Below are positions 34,621 through 45,513 of a stretch of 64,000 nucleotides of DNA, piece after piece (the stretch's first letter is position 1; each line of letters begins with the position of its first letter). The stretch comes from Anthonomus grandis grandis (Eukaryota > Arthropoda > Insecta > Coleoptera > Curculionidae). A program made the position numbers and the translations under genes. The stretch is from positions 45,439,131 through 45,503,130 of the forward strand of contig NC_065548.1 in NCBI RefSeq assembly GCF_022605725.1, read 5' to 3'. The notes below the pieces were generated by a model. That model was not told where the DNA came from and ran no database searches. It worked only from the letters and a program-made list of their open reading frames with translations.

Positions 34621-34694
34621 AAGAAGAAGAAGAATCAATCAATGTTGGAGTATGCTTCTACAGTGTCGTCACCATACCACCCAAGCCACGCATG

Positions 34695-35740
34695 ATAAAC
34701 GTTTATTTTTGGTTAACACCAGTTATACTCTTAGGAGCAGTCCATGATGTACATTTTTGGTTGAACTTCAACTATAAATATCGGATAAAATCGGAAGAAA
34801 ATCGCGTGATATACGTTGAGGAACTTGATATTATGTTTATGTTTTTTTCACGATTAACAAGAAGATTCATTACATGTTGATATTATACAATTATTATTTC
34901 ATAAAAGTTAAACGTTTTAGTATGGTACATTGTATATTATTTAAAGACGCTTATAAAATGCGTTTAATGGAATGAAATTTTTGTCCTAAATAACTTTATT
35001 ACCTATGTAGATTTTTTTTTTAATTTGCAGATGTGTTTTATGCATCAGGAGGCATTTTTCGACGTACAAAGAAAATAATAAATTTTTAGCAATGGCCTTT
35101 ATAAGGGATTTATCGTAAATATTATTTAATAAAAATTTTTCTAAAATAAATTTTATTTTTGAAATCCTTGTTTAGTTTTCAGCAAGTTTGTATTCTTTTA
35201 TATTTCATTTTGTATAATTATTGTTTCATACACGTTAATGCATTTCGTATTTTTTTAGATTTCTTTGTGTATGATATTCCATTATTACGCTTTAACATAT
35301 ATACGTGTATGAAAAGTATATTGAATCCTATACAGTGGCATATATGTGATATCGGGGTCGTATAATTACATATTTGAGGGGTAGTTATGATATACGTATA
35401 TTCTACAGTTTAATAAATATACCTTGACCACATACAATTGATAAATATACCAAAAGTTTTAAAAACTGTATTTTTAAACCTAGATAATGAAATAGATAAT
35501 GAAGTTTAAATTTTATATATAAATCTTTAGTACATAAACAGCATTATTAGATTGGATAATATGGAAGAAAAATAGTGTTTTCTTAGAAGAATTTCATAAA
35601 ATATTTGAGGTGTAGAGTTTAAAAACTACATATTTAAATTCCATGTCAATTTTTTTAAATGCCGAATTTTTCTCCTTTTTGTAAACAGAATCGTATAAGA
35701 TATACGTATATTCTAGCGATTCTACAAATATATATATAAC
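34695..35740. repeat. unclassified interspersed repeat, copy 1 (Rep-U)
   Basis: Homologous, with moderate divergence, to 58869-59455 plus 61521-61780 and 62160-62400. Shared landmarks: GTTTATTTTTGGTT at the left, AATGCGTTTAATGGAATGA, CATACACGTTAATGCATTT, ACAGTGGCA...GATATC and the reiterated ATGATATACGTATATTC with AATAAATATACCTTGACCA. No coding capacity, TIR or LTR identified. Confidence 0.7.
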
Positions 35741-35789
35741 GTTAATAATATGTGATGTGTTGCTTGGGCATAAGAATCATATGAAGGAG

Positions 35790-36300
35790 CTAGAAAATGT
35801 TGACATACATTTTTAAAGTTTCTTTCATATACATGTGGTAGAGTGTACCCAAATATTGATTTTCTACACCAGCGCCTACTAGGTTTCGCTTCTGAAACCC
35901 CGAGAAGAGGCAAAAATCTGCTAATCTGTAATTTTTGTTTAAACTTTGGAATAAAAAATTGATTAACTCGACTTATTTTAGCATTTAAATCTTCTTGTGC
36001 CTCATCTAGAAATTCTTAAATTTTTTACCTCTCTAGACCTAGAAGAACAGAGCGTGTAGCATTTTCAATTCTGTAGCTTGTCCCAAATTAAAAGAGTACA
36101 GTTTTCCCAGATAGTAACTATAAAATTTATTTTTTCTTGTATTATTGCAGCCAACTGGTATTATTGATAATGAATTCTTATGTGTTTCTTTAGAATGTAG
36201 TTTGCGTAGTGTTGTGTTTTTTTTGTGATACCACTCAATAATTTATTTTTTCCTGTGGAATGGCTTAAATGACGTAAAATAAAATAAAATTAAGAAGATG
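35790..36300 (+). pseudogene. 3' fragment of an nLTR-B family LINE
   Basis: The sequence from GTGTACCCAAATATTGATTT (35840) parallels the nLTR-B C-terminus at about 29597, including KSAN-x-x-FLFKL, the LPR-like block and, at the end, GAATGGCTTAAATGACGTAAAATAAAATAAAAT, the same tail as 30001-30030. Many stops. It shows that nLTR-B ends genuinely at the A-rich tail. Confidence 0.75.
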
Positions 36301-36708
36301 TTAAAAAAATCCATATAATACATTAGGGTAAATACACAATATACATAAAAAAAATTATGAAAAGTGCGCACCCGTATGATATTTCCAAAGGGGTCAGTAG
36401 CTCACAATTCTATATCAAACACGTAGATGGTATCACATGACTGGTGCGCCGCCTTAATGACCGTGTATCGAACTAATGCCCTTTGTGCTGGCCCTGCAAA
36501 TATGGAAACAAACGCAAGAAACCCATTATGTAACATGGCCGTCTCAGTTGGAGTTTTTTTTAACAGAACACGCCCTTTGCAATGATACGGCTCCCAGATA
36601 ATGTGCCAGCTGTAATTTATTTAAGTAACATAGTTGCCAAATCTTTAAAAACTTGTCATGTATTGGTAATAAGGGCTCTACTGTTTAAAAAAAAAATCTC
36701 TTTTTAGG
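36301..36708. other. no recognisable gene
   Basis: Spacer between the LINE fragment and the hAT left end, with a slightly GC-richer patch at 36400-36600. Nothing identified. Confidence 0.4.
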
Positions 36709-36949
36709 CAGGGACGTCCCTAGAGACTTTTTTTGAGGGGAGGGGGAGGATTATTAACAAATTAAAATTTTTAATACCTAATTTTTCTATAGATAGTATA
36801 TGTCAACAGTCAAATAATAACAGCTAAAAAGCTCTTGTGGCCAAAGAAAGAACTATTAAAATTGAATACCTTTGTATCATTTGTTTAACTTTTGGATCGT
36901 TAAAAAAATTAAAGGAATTTTGTTAGAAGTTTTAACTTTTATTAAGTAC

Positions 36950-37470
36950 TTAAATAAATTAATTTTTTTTAAATTTAAAATAATTTGAGTTTTGAACCAA
37001 CGTAATTCGTCGGTATTTGAGTTAAGCCCATTTGCTGACAATAGAGTCGAATTCTATTTTATCCAAAATACCCTTTTCAGCGTTACAACAGAGTAGTGGT
37101 CAAGCTTTTTATCTCCCATAGTGGATCTTAAATAATTGTTAATATGTTTTAAAATACTAAAACTTTGCACTCATTTGTTGCCACCGAGTATCCAGCAGTA
37201 GTAATCAGTTGACACAACACAAAACATTGCTGTAGTGTTGATTTATATGGAACCGCTATCTTCATAGCTTTAGCCATTGTATTAATATGTTTTTCGTTGC
37301 AAATATCAAAGAAAACTTCAGCAAAGTGTTGTTCTGACAACTGCGTTTAAATATTTAAGTCATCTGGACTTTGATTGGAAGGAAATAGTGCTGTTAATGT
37401 CTGTACTCGCCTTCTGTGGTGTTTTATAAATGCTGGATTGCTGTTAGTATCCATTTTTTTAGCTAAGACT
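36950..37470 (-). pseudogene. hAT transposase C-terminus
   Basis: Minus strand: KKMDTNSNPAFIKHHRRR (37455-37400), EQHFAEVFFDICNEKHINTM (37340-37270), LITTAGYSVATNE (37215-37170) and, after a frameshift, NNYLRSTMGDKKLDHYSVV (37145-37080), ending with TAG near 37058. The TTAGYSVATNE...L-x-x-I-x-x-YLRSTM series is the hAT dimerisation region of the ZMYM1-like family (usual form ...SERSFS-x-LK-x-IK-x-YLRSTM). Two lesions. Confidence 0.75.
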
Positions 37471-37800
37471 TATTATTATTATTCGAGCGAAGCTCTAATG
37501 GAGGAGCTCTCCCGCATGGGGAGTTCTCGCACAAAATTCGGACCTGCCGGACAAAAGTGCTTATAACTTTGTTGGTATTTAGGGTAGAGAAACGAAGGTT
37601 ACCTTTTTATAATCTAAAAATATAGGGCTACAATATGATTATTGCCAAATTTTCATTTTTTTTTTAAGCCTTCAGAAGTCAAAAATAAAAATGTTGTTTA
37701 ATTTTTCCAATGGGAATTCGATACAGGTCGCAATTGAATGTTTGAATGTTATGAAACTTTACGAATCGATTAGAGTTTACGTGAGACATGGTAGTATAGT
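37471..37800. other. unassigned sequence between hAT C-terminus and inverted repeat
   Basis: Starts TTATTATTATTATT, then a short palindromic patch around GGAGCTCTCCCGCATGGGGA (37503-37522). It interrupts the hAT coding sequence and may be the edge of the element forming the repeat arm. Confidence 0.4.
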
Positions 37801-39203
37801 TTTTGGTTATTCTCCGCCTACGGGTAGTATAAGTATTTTTTTTTTTTTTTTACGTCCAAAATTTCAGACATGTATAATATTCTAACCCCTCTGACGGTTT
37901 ACCGGTATCTTTCCGGAAATAATGATTTACAGAAGAAATGTGCACCTTATCGAGAATTATAATTTTTATTAAGAATTTTTTTTGGAAAAAATGATTTTTT
38001 TAGTTTTTTCTGTGTAAAATTTTTCTGGTACAAAATTAAAAAAAAAAATCATTTGGATTAAACTGTTCAGTCAAAAATACCCTTTTTCACACCTTTTTTT
38101 CCAGTTTTAATAACTTTTTGGTGGCGCCACCTAGAGCCTAATGGCTTATGGACGGTTTCTAGCCTCTAATAAGGAGAATGTTTCGCAATATCAACCGTAC
38201 TTCTAAGTAAAACCCTTATTGAGTTATGAATTTTTTAACATTTTTTGACTTTGGAAATTAATTGAGTGCATCCTGTATGTGATAGATGAACCAAAACCAA
38301 TCGAGCAAATGCGCCATTCATTTTTCTATAACATACTAAAATTTTATTTTTTCGCTATTTTTACAAGTACCCTAAAAGTATTGTTTTTTTCCAAAAATGT
38401 GCCAAGCGTGAAAAATCGCTAAAAATCACCCTGCAAACTGGTTATTCTATTTCTGGCTATTCTAAAAGCCACCCATGGCCGCGTTTCCATGGCAACGAAA
38501 ACGGCGATTTTCGCCGAAGAAAGACCCTTTTTATAATCAAAATTTAACTACTAAAACCGATTGGAATCTGTCCAGAATAGATGTTATTCTGTTCCCAAAG
38601 CTTTCTACTATTTTCACACGTACAAATCATAAGGTAAAAACCTTTTTTTATACCCTAAAACATTGTGTGAAAATGGTCGATTTTGACGTCTACGCGCGAT
38701 TTTAATGCCGACTTTTACGGCGGCTTTGACAACATGGCGTCAACTTGGATGAATCGGTTCGAACTTATTTCCTAATTTCATTAATAAAATGCTTAAAATA
38801 GCTTTCAGGAATTGGTATGGAAATATTCAAGAGACTCTGGAGAATCCAAATATATGCATATCTTTTACCAAATCGTCTTCTTTTCGCCGTGATAATTCGG
38901 TAAAGTTTTGACGTTTTAGAATTCACCCTGTGTTATTATAATATTCATGCGACACAGTGGTCTATACTAGACATTTTGCTAGACAAAAATTACAATACAG
39001 TGGGTCCTAATTATAAACTTAGGGTATACTTATTAATTTTTTGAAAATAATATTGAGTTTTAAGGTTACGTGACTATCAAAACTTATAATGACTATAAAA
39101 CTTATATGGGTCCGATTTGATACAAATTTGGTATTTGGGGTTTGTTCAGGAAATAATAATTGATTTTTAACAAATTCTTCAAATATTTGGTTTCAAGGTC
39201 ACG
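37801..39203 (+). repeat. inverted repeat, left arm (1.40 kb)
   Basis: Near-identical inverted copy of 40067-41466; only scattered single-base differences are seen (for example CAATATCAACCG against CAATACCAACCG). The outer edge is TTTTGGTTATTCTCC, the inner edge CAAGGTCACG. A 76-codon frame (38475-38705) is identical in both arms but has no known domain and I do not call it a gene. An RFX X-box match (GTTTCCATGGCAAC) lies at 38483-38496. A diverged relative of the arm is at 48290-49060, so the arm belongs to a dispersed repeat family. Confidence 0.95.
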
Positions 39204-39671
39204 TGACTATCAAAACTTTTTTCCTAGTGGTCCGATACACATCTCGTGAGAGTTTTGAAGTTTATGTGAGAAACTATTATTAATTAGTTACAAATTTTTA
39301 CGTCAAGTTCTATAGTCATATGAGCTTCACATCATGGTTCTCTGAAGCATGACACCCACAAACCATAAATTCAAAACTTGTAAGACATATAACGCGGTGA
39401 GCAGCGTTGCCGGAGCAACTGCTCAACAATCTTCAATGAATTTTCAAGTTGAATTTTATTCCAAAAGCTTTTTACGGATCAAAATCAAGGGAAATTTCTA
39501 CTGGTCCCAACTGATCAAAGTACTCTTAGAGCTTAGCTCGTACTTGTTAAATTATTGATTTAATCCCGATGTTTCCGAAAAGTCTTTAATGTAGCTGTGG
39601 TGGATGAAGTAATGCTGCATCTGTTATATTCAATTCCTTTTTTTCGAAAGTTTCAGTTATAACTTTCATCT
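39204..39671. other. spacer of the inverted repeat, possible hAT remnant
   Basis: Minus strand near 39690-39545 can be read as continuing hAT transposase (KVITETFEKKGIEYN), but with low similarity. The remainder is unassigned. Confidence 0.35.
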
Positions 39672-40050
39672 TGTAAAGAATATTTGCTTAAAAACTAAGA
39701 CAAATAACAGAATCGAATGATTTTAAACGTATTTTTAATCCAAATGCTTTAGTCCTTGACTTTCAAACGATCACTAATTATGTTATCAAGGGGTTCATAC
39801 GACGTGTTTACAGCTTTTAGACTTTCAGCTCTGGCTGTCCATCTCGTTCTAAATACATTTTTTAATCCAATAGCATTTTCAATATCAACTAATCTAGATC
39901 GAAGGCGTTCTGCTCTTTTTGTGCTAGAACTAAAAAATACGTACACGTCCTCAAATATGAATCCTATAGAAGCAAAACCCGACAAATCCACTTTTGGTCA
40001 AAAACGAGGTTATTGTTTTGAACTGTTTACATAATAAAAATCTGCAGATT
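39672..40050 (-). repeat. direct repeat copy 1: hAT-Sola junction
   Basis: A 379-bp segment repeated at 41488-41868 with about 3 mismatches. It contains hAT coding sequence on the minus strand (VYVFFSSSTKRAERL, RTRWTARAESLKAV) and, from 39959, the first 92 bp of the Sola-like element's left end. Because it includes that junction, the duplication is younger than the Sola-like insertion. Confidence 0.95.
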
Positions 40051-40066
40051 GCAGTGACTGAATCTG

Positions 40067-41466
40067 CGTGACCTTGAAACCAAATATTTGAAGAATTTGT
40101 TAAAAATCAATTATTATTTCCTGAACAAACCCCAAATACCAAATTTGTATCAAATCGGACCCATATAAGTTTTATAGTCATTATAAGTTTTGATAGTCAC
40201 GTAACCTTAAAACTCAATATTATTTTCAAAAAATTAATAAGTATACCCTAAGTTTATAATTAGGACCCACTGTATTGTAATTTTTGTCTAGCAAAATGTC
40301 TAGTATAGACCACTGTGTCGCATGAATATTATAATAACACAGGGTGAATTCTAAAACGTCAAAACTTTACCGAATTATCACGGCGAAAAGAAGACGATTT
40401 GGTAAAAGATATGCATATATTTGGATTCTCCAGAGTCTCTTGAATATTTCCATACCAATTCCTGAAAGCTATTTTAAGCATTTTATTAATGAAATTAGGA
40501 AATAAGTTCGAACCGATTCATCCAAGTTGACGCCATGTTGTCAAAGCCGCCGTAAAAGTCGGCATTAAAATCGCGCGTAGACGTCAAAATCGACCATTTT
40601 CACACAATGTTTTAGGGTATAAAAAAAGGTTTTTACCTTATGATTTGTACGTGTGAAAATAGTAGAAAGCTTTGGGAACAGAATAACATCTATTCTGGAC
40701 AGATTCCAATCGGTTTTAGTAGTTAAATTTTGATTATAAAAAGGGTCTTTCTTCGGCGAAAATCGCCGTTTTCGTTGCCATGGAAACGCGGCCATGGGTG
40801 GCTTTTAGAATAGCCAGAAATAGAATAACCAGTTTGCAGGGTGATTTTTAGCGATTTTTCACGCTTGGCACATTTTTGGAAAAAAACAATACTTTTAGGG
40901 TACTTGTAAAAATAGCGAAAAAATAAAATTTTAGTATGTTATAGAAAAATGAATGGCGCATTTGCTCGATTGGTTTTGGTTCATCTATCACATACAGGAT
41001 GCACTCAATTAATTTCCAAAGTCAAAAAATGTTAAAAAATTCATAACTCAATAAGGGTTTTACTTAGAAGTACGGTTGGTATTGCGAAACATTCTCCTTA
41101 TTAGAGGCTAGAAACCGTCCATAAGCCATTAGGCTCTAGGTGGCGCCACCAAAAAGTTATTAAAACTGGAAAAAAAGGTGTGAAAAAGGGTATTTTTGAC
41201 TGAACAGTTTAATCCAAATGATTTTTTTTTTTAATTTTGTACCAGAAAAATTTTACACAGAAAAAACTAAAAAAATCATTTTTTCCAAAAAAAATTCTTA
41301 ATAAAAATTATAATTCTCGATAAGGTGCACATTTCTTCTGTAAATCATTATTTCCGGAAAGATACCGGTAAACCGTCAGAGGGGTTAGAATATTATACAT
41401 GTCTGAAATTTTGGACGTAAAAAAAAAAAAATACTTATACTACCCGTAGGCGGAGAATAACCAAAA
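40067..41466 (-). repeat. inverted repeat, right arm (1.40 kb)
   Basis: Inverted partner of 37801-39203. A 16-bp novel stretch (40051-40066, GCAGTGACTGAATCTG) joins it to direct repeat copy 1, and 41467-41487 joins it to copy 2. The X-box match reappears at 40774-40787. Confidence 0.95.
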
Positions 41467-41487
41467 TAAGAATATTATTCTATATAA

Positions 41488-41774
41488 AGTAAAGAATATT
41501 TGCTTAAAAACTAAGACAAATAACAGAATCGAATGATTTTAAACGCATTTTTAATCCAAATGCTTTAGTCCTTGACTTTCAAACGATCACTAATTATGTT
41601 ATCAAGGGGTTCATACGACGTGTTTACAGCTTTTAGACTTTCAGCTCTGGCTGTCCATCTCGTTCTGAATACATTTTTTAATCCAATAGCATTTTCAATA
41701 TCAACTAATCTAGATCGAAGGCGTTCTGCTCTTTTTGTGCTAGAACTAAAAAATACGTACACGTCCTCAAATAT
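41488..41774 (-). pseudogene. hAT transposase, middle segment (also direct repeat copy 2)
   Basis: Minus strand reads, from the insertion junction, FEDVYVFFSSSTKRAERL, VDIENAIGLKNVF, RTRWTARAESLKAVNTSYEP and LDNIISDRLKVKD. FFSSSTKR followed about 30 residues later by TRW(S/T)ARAEA is characteristic of ZMYM1-like hAT transposases. The direct repeat itself extends to 41868, across the Sola-like left end. Confidence 0.8.
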
Positions 41775-44303
41775 GAATCCTATAGAAGCAAAACCCGACG
41801 AATCCACTTTTGGTCAAAAACGAGGTTATTGTTTTGAACTGTTTACATAATAAAAATCTGCAGATTTAAATAGGTTTGTGGTATCAATGCGGTATTTGTG
41901 GCTATAGTTTTAAAATCCGCCAAATCCTAATGTCAAATCGAACGTGTCGTAATAAAAACCGACAAATCCATTTCGAACAATCACGGCGCTCCCGGCGTCC
42001 ACATAACAATAATAATTTTACGCGCGAATTTTTTACGATGTTGTTAGTATAAAGACTCGAACAGTAGTATTTTGTACTGTTATTTAATTATTGCCAATTT
42101 TTTTTTATTAAATAATAAGTTTTAAGTGCCTAAAACTCTATGAAATGGAATTGACAGAGTCAATAAAACCTACGACGCCTCTCTTAGCAAAGAAAAGAGT
42201 GGCCAAACCAGAAACTTGGAAGAGAACACGAGAGCAAAATGAGAGGTAAGTTTTTTTTTTATTGACAGTGTTTTGCATAATATTCAATATTCTAGATACA
42301 AGAATAAAAGTTTGCCGGAGTATCCAAAATGTAAACACGCGATAAAATCGTATCGTTGCAGTTCATTGTTAATGTACGATGTTTCAAATTTTCATAAAAC
42401 TTTTTATCTTCACAAAACTAAAATTGAGCAAGAGACAACCTAATTTTAAAGCACTCCCTGATTAGAGATATTAAACGCAAAAGGACCCAAAATGAAAAGG
42501 GCGCGTCTAAAAGAATTTTTTCAGTTGTTTATAATATTCCCAAGGCCAGTACTTTAAAACTGGTTCCAGTTTGCAGGAATGCATCTACTGTAATTTTGGC
42601 AGTTGGTAAAAATCGGAATAATAGGGTTTTAAAGAGGTTTAAAGAATCCGGGAAAATGGCGTCTGAAAGAAGAGGTGGCGACAGGATTTCGGGAAAATAA
42701 AGTGCGAAAAAAGAGTCAGTAATGAAATTCATTGAAAGTTTTAAGGTAATCGAGTCTCATTATTGCCGAAATAGAACTAATCGCAAATATTTACCCTCAA
42801 CACTTAGTATTTCAAAGATGTGGAGACTATACTCTCAAAAAATGAACGTAATACCAAGCCTTCTTGTTAAAAAAAGTTATTTTGCAATGTTAATTAATAC
42901 CAATTACAACATTGGCTTTGGTTCATCCCGCACTGATGTGTGTTCCGTGTGTCTCCGATTAACAGTAAAAATAAAAAACGAGAAAGACGAAAATAAAAAA
43001 ATAAACTAATGACGGAGAGACATGTACATAAATTACACGCCAAGGCTTTCTTTGGCCATTTAGAAGAAGAAAAACCTGAACTATCAGGTCCTACCAAAGA
43101 TTCCTAACCAATCAGTTTATTATAGCCACCAGCTTTATATTTACAATTTTACCATTGTTACTGGCAGTTCACACTCACCCCTCACTTAAAATAATGTGTC
43201 AATTTTTGCTCGAACTGAAGACGAATACCATAAGGGATCAAATGAAATATCAAGTGCTGTATTTTACAAACTTTGTCAACTAGACCTTAGGAATAAAAAT
43301 AAAGTAAGACTTGTTGCTGACGGATGTGCAGCTCAGAATAAAAACTCTACTTTAATTACAATGTGTACCATGTGGCTTAGTGAGAAGGCTCCTCAGTCAG
43401 TCTCAAAATTCGAAATTATCTTTCCAGTTGTTGGGCATTCTTTTCTCCCTGCAGATCGTGTGTTCGCTCAAATTGAAAAAAATATCAAAAAAGAAGAAGT
43501 CTTAGTCTCCGTAGAACAGTACCTAAATATTTTTGCTGATCACGGTAAAGCTTATCGATTTAGGTCTGACTTAGAAGTGCAAAATTGGAAGAAAGCTTGT
43601 AAGGAAACAGTAAAGCCTACTGGACAATGGCACTTCTCATTTAATGCATGCAAGAGGTACATATTGAATCGCACTTGTTCTGGACAGGTTACGATTCGAG
43701 GAGAACAGTCCTATAAATCAGATCTGGGTGTTTTCAAATCAGTCTTAAAAAAGGGCAAGCCTTCAACCGACATAAAATCAGTATTAGTTCAAAAGGGTAT
43801 ACAGCCAAATCCTAAAAAGCTAAAGGATGTCCAAACACTCCTTACCAAACATTATGGAGATTAATGGAAAGAACTGAATGAATTGGAATACTATAAGAAT
43901 ATCTTGAATATAATACGAATTGGAAAATCTGGAGAACATAGAAATTCCAGAAAATTAAGAGAATTTGTGTGAAAACATGCCTTATTTAAGTGATTTGTTA
44001 GTTTAAACTATTTTCCCGTAATAAAATACGTATTTCAAAAACAAAAGTTTTTTTTACAAAATACGACAAATCCGCTATGGTCAGTTTCAAAATCCGACAA
44101 AAAAAATTAATTTCAAATTACTTTACACGATGTTAAAATGTTTTTCCAGGTTGAATTGTTCAAAATTAGATGCTTGATGACTTGCTCTATGTATATAAAG
44201 AAACTTAAAAAGATATTGAGCTTTTAACTTCCCCTTATCGTTTTTTCTCATTTCCCAAAATTTTCTAAAAGTGGATTTGTCTGATTTTGCTTTTATAGGA
44301 TTC
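41775..44303 (+). mobile_element. Sola-like DNA transposon, 2529 bp, TSD ATAT
   Basis: Termini GAATCCTATAGAAGCAAAAC at 41775 and the inverted GAATCCTATAAAAGCAAAAT ending 44303. Both sides carry ATAT (41771-41774, 44304-44307). Deleting the element plus one ATAT restores the hAT reading frame exactly (MADTFNI joined to FEDVYVFF). The motif CGACAAATCC recurs near both ends (41789, 41960, 44064, 44092, inverted at 44276). It holds a transposase related to that of 59456-61520. Assignment to Sola rests on the 4-bp duplication and the D-G-C-x-x-QN motif, and is tentative. Confidence 0.85.
42145..43864 (+). pseudogene. Sola-like / DUF7869-like transposase, broken, with intron
   Basis: ATG 42145 opens MELTESIKPTTPLLAKKRVA. 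A 50-bp GTAAGT...TAG intron (42246-42295) joins NER to YKNKSLPEYPKCKHAIKSYR (a Cys/His-rich segment). Frames shift over 42440-42720 (RDIKRKRTQNEKGASKRIFS, then a stop). Then MKFIESFKVIESHYCRNRTN, STLSISKMWRLYSQKMNV and DVCSVCLRL (42722-43009). After a damaged stretch, 43196-43864 is open: YNFTIVTGSSHS just upstream, VRLVADGCAAQNKNSTLITM (probable catalytic Asp), FEIIFPVVGHSFLPADRVFA and WHFSFNACKRYIL. Superfamily name uncertain. Confidence 0.75.
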
Positions 44304-44307
44304 ATAT

Positions 44308-44720
44308 GTTAAATGTATCTGCCATACTTGGACTTGCTGAGCAGCTATGCTCAACGGCAGTATTTGTGCGGTGTGGCATATATAGAACATAATGACCTAC
44401 ATATTCGGATATTTTTTGTTGAGCCTCTTTAAACTTTCCGGACATTGTAGAAGCAAAGTCACAGTATTGAAATGCCAGTTTGGCTAACTTAATATTATTT
44501 TTTAAATTAAATCTGTAGCAGCGCCTTAACCTGTTCTATTTGTTACTCTCTTAACACCAGATAGAACCACAGATAGAATCTCCTTGTTGCTTGCATCTGC
44601 TTTATGGCCCGCCATAACCTATGTAGAACGATGCCGCGTTTATCTCTTCAATAACTATATTTTTAACATAATTAGATAGCAAACTCATGAGTTCATTTTA
44701 GGAGAAGATTAAAACTGTTT
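44308..44720 (-). pseudogene. hAT transposase, N-terminal catalytic segment
   Basis: Minus strand, several frames: LLSNYVKNIVIEEINAASFY, then MAGHKADASNKEILSVVLSG (the usual ADETAD-x-SNKEQLS-x-V block, first catalytic Asp region altered to GHKAD). Then FQYCDFASTMSGKFKEAQQK (second catalytic block), SEYVGHYVLYMPHRTNTAVE and SASPSMADTFNI, which ends at the Sola-like junction. Several stops. The protein N-terminus beyond 44720 is not recognised. Confidence 0.75.
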
Positions 44721-44879
44721 CAACTTTTTAGTTTTAATATTTTTGTGAAAATAGCTAAAAGCTTCCCGACATATATCAGGCAGACCAATGGCGAAAAAAG
44801 AAAAGCGGACCGAGCCACTTAACACAATGTTATGTTGAAGCTGATTTGATTGAGTTTATGAGGGAACGAAAGTGTATTC

Positions 44880-45340
44880 CTTAGTATATAGTGTGTTGTT
44901 AGGCTAGTTGGGACAAAATTTGAATTTTTGACCTAAAAATTAACAATTTTTTAAAAATAAAATTCAAACTTATTTTTTTTAACTGTAAAGCTATTAATTA
45001 CATGCAGTAAAAGACTTATAGCTGCGATAATCTGGAATTAATACATTTCCTTTCATAAAATTTAATCTTGTTTGTCCCAACTGTAGAATTATTATTACAT
45101 TACTATGCAATAATAGACCTTTAGTTGGGATACTCAGGCGAATTATTTAGGTAAGTTGGGACACATTTTTTTTCCCTAATTAAATCTTATTTTTAAATTA
45201 ATAATACATTTCCTTTCATAAATTTTAAGCTTGTTTGTCCCAACTGTAGAATTATTAATACATTGCTATGCAATAATAGAACTTTAATTAGAATATTCAG
45301 GATAGTTAGTTAGGTTAGCTAGGCTAAATTTGTATTTTTG
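44880..45340. repeat. two-copy tandem repeat with GTTGGGAC/GTCCCAAC motifs
   Basis: ATACATTTCCTTTCATAAAA and the next 80 bp (45041-45140, including TTTGTCCCAACTGTAGAATT) recur at 45204-45303, a period of 163 bp. Inverted versions of the core (GTTGGGACA) sit at 44909 and 45155. Lies inside or just outside the hAT 5' region. Confidence 0.75.
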
Positions 45341-45468
45341 TCCCAGCTTTTTTAGGAGGAAAGGCTCTCTCTAATCCCTCCGCTCATCCCCCAAAGTGTC
45401 CGTCATTAAAAAGTTAAAGATATTAACGACTTAATGATATTAAGTAAAAGTTTTCCAATCAGAATTTT

Positions 45469-45513
45469 ACATATGTTTGCAGCGGTTGCTGCCGGAAGTT
45501 TGGCGCCAATACA
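45469..45513 (+). repeat. GGAAGTTTGGCGCCA repeat, copy 1
   Basis: About 45 bp containing the CAGCGGTTGCTGCCGGAAGT hairpin and TTTGGCGCCA, found inverted at 53837-53881. Further similarity continues outward for about 30 bp. GC-rich against its surroundings. Confidence 0.6.

Larger units (their letters stand above)
36709..45405 (-). mobile_element. hAT element (ZMYM1-type), heavily interrupted
   Basis: The left end starts CAGGGACGTCCCTAGAGACT at 36709, a hAT-like terminus followed by a G-rich run. The right end is uncertain; a C-rich block at 45380-45405 (CCCTCCGCTCATCCCCC) may be its inverted partner. Transposase pieces lie on the minus strand in order: 44720-44308, then 41770-41488 (duplicated at 39955-39672), then 37465-37058. 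Between them are a Sola-like transposon and an inverted duplication. Span and right boundary are inference. Confidence 0.6.

Noticed and set aside
38475..38705. 76-codon ORF repeated identically at 40565-40795
   Set aside because: Identity follows from the inverted repeat; no domain, and the composition is that of the repeat arm.
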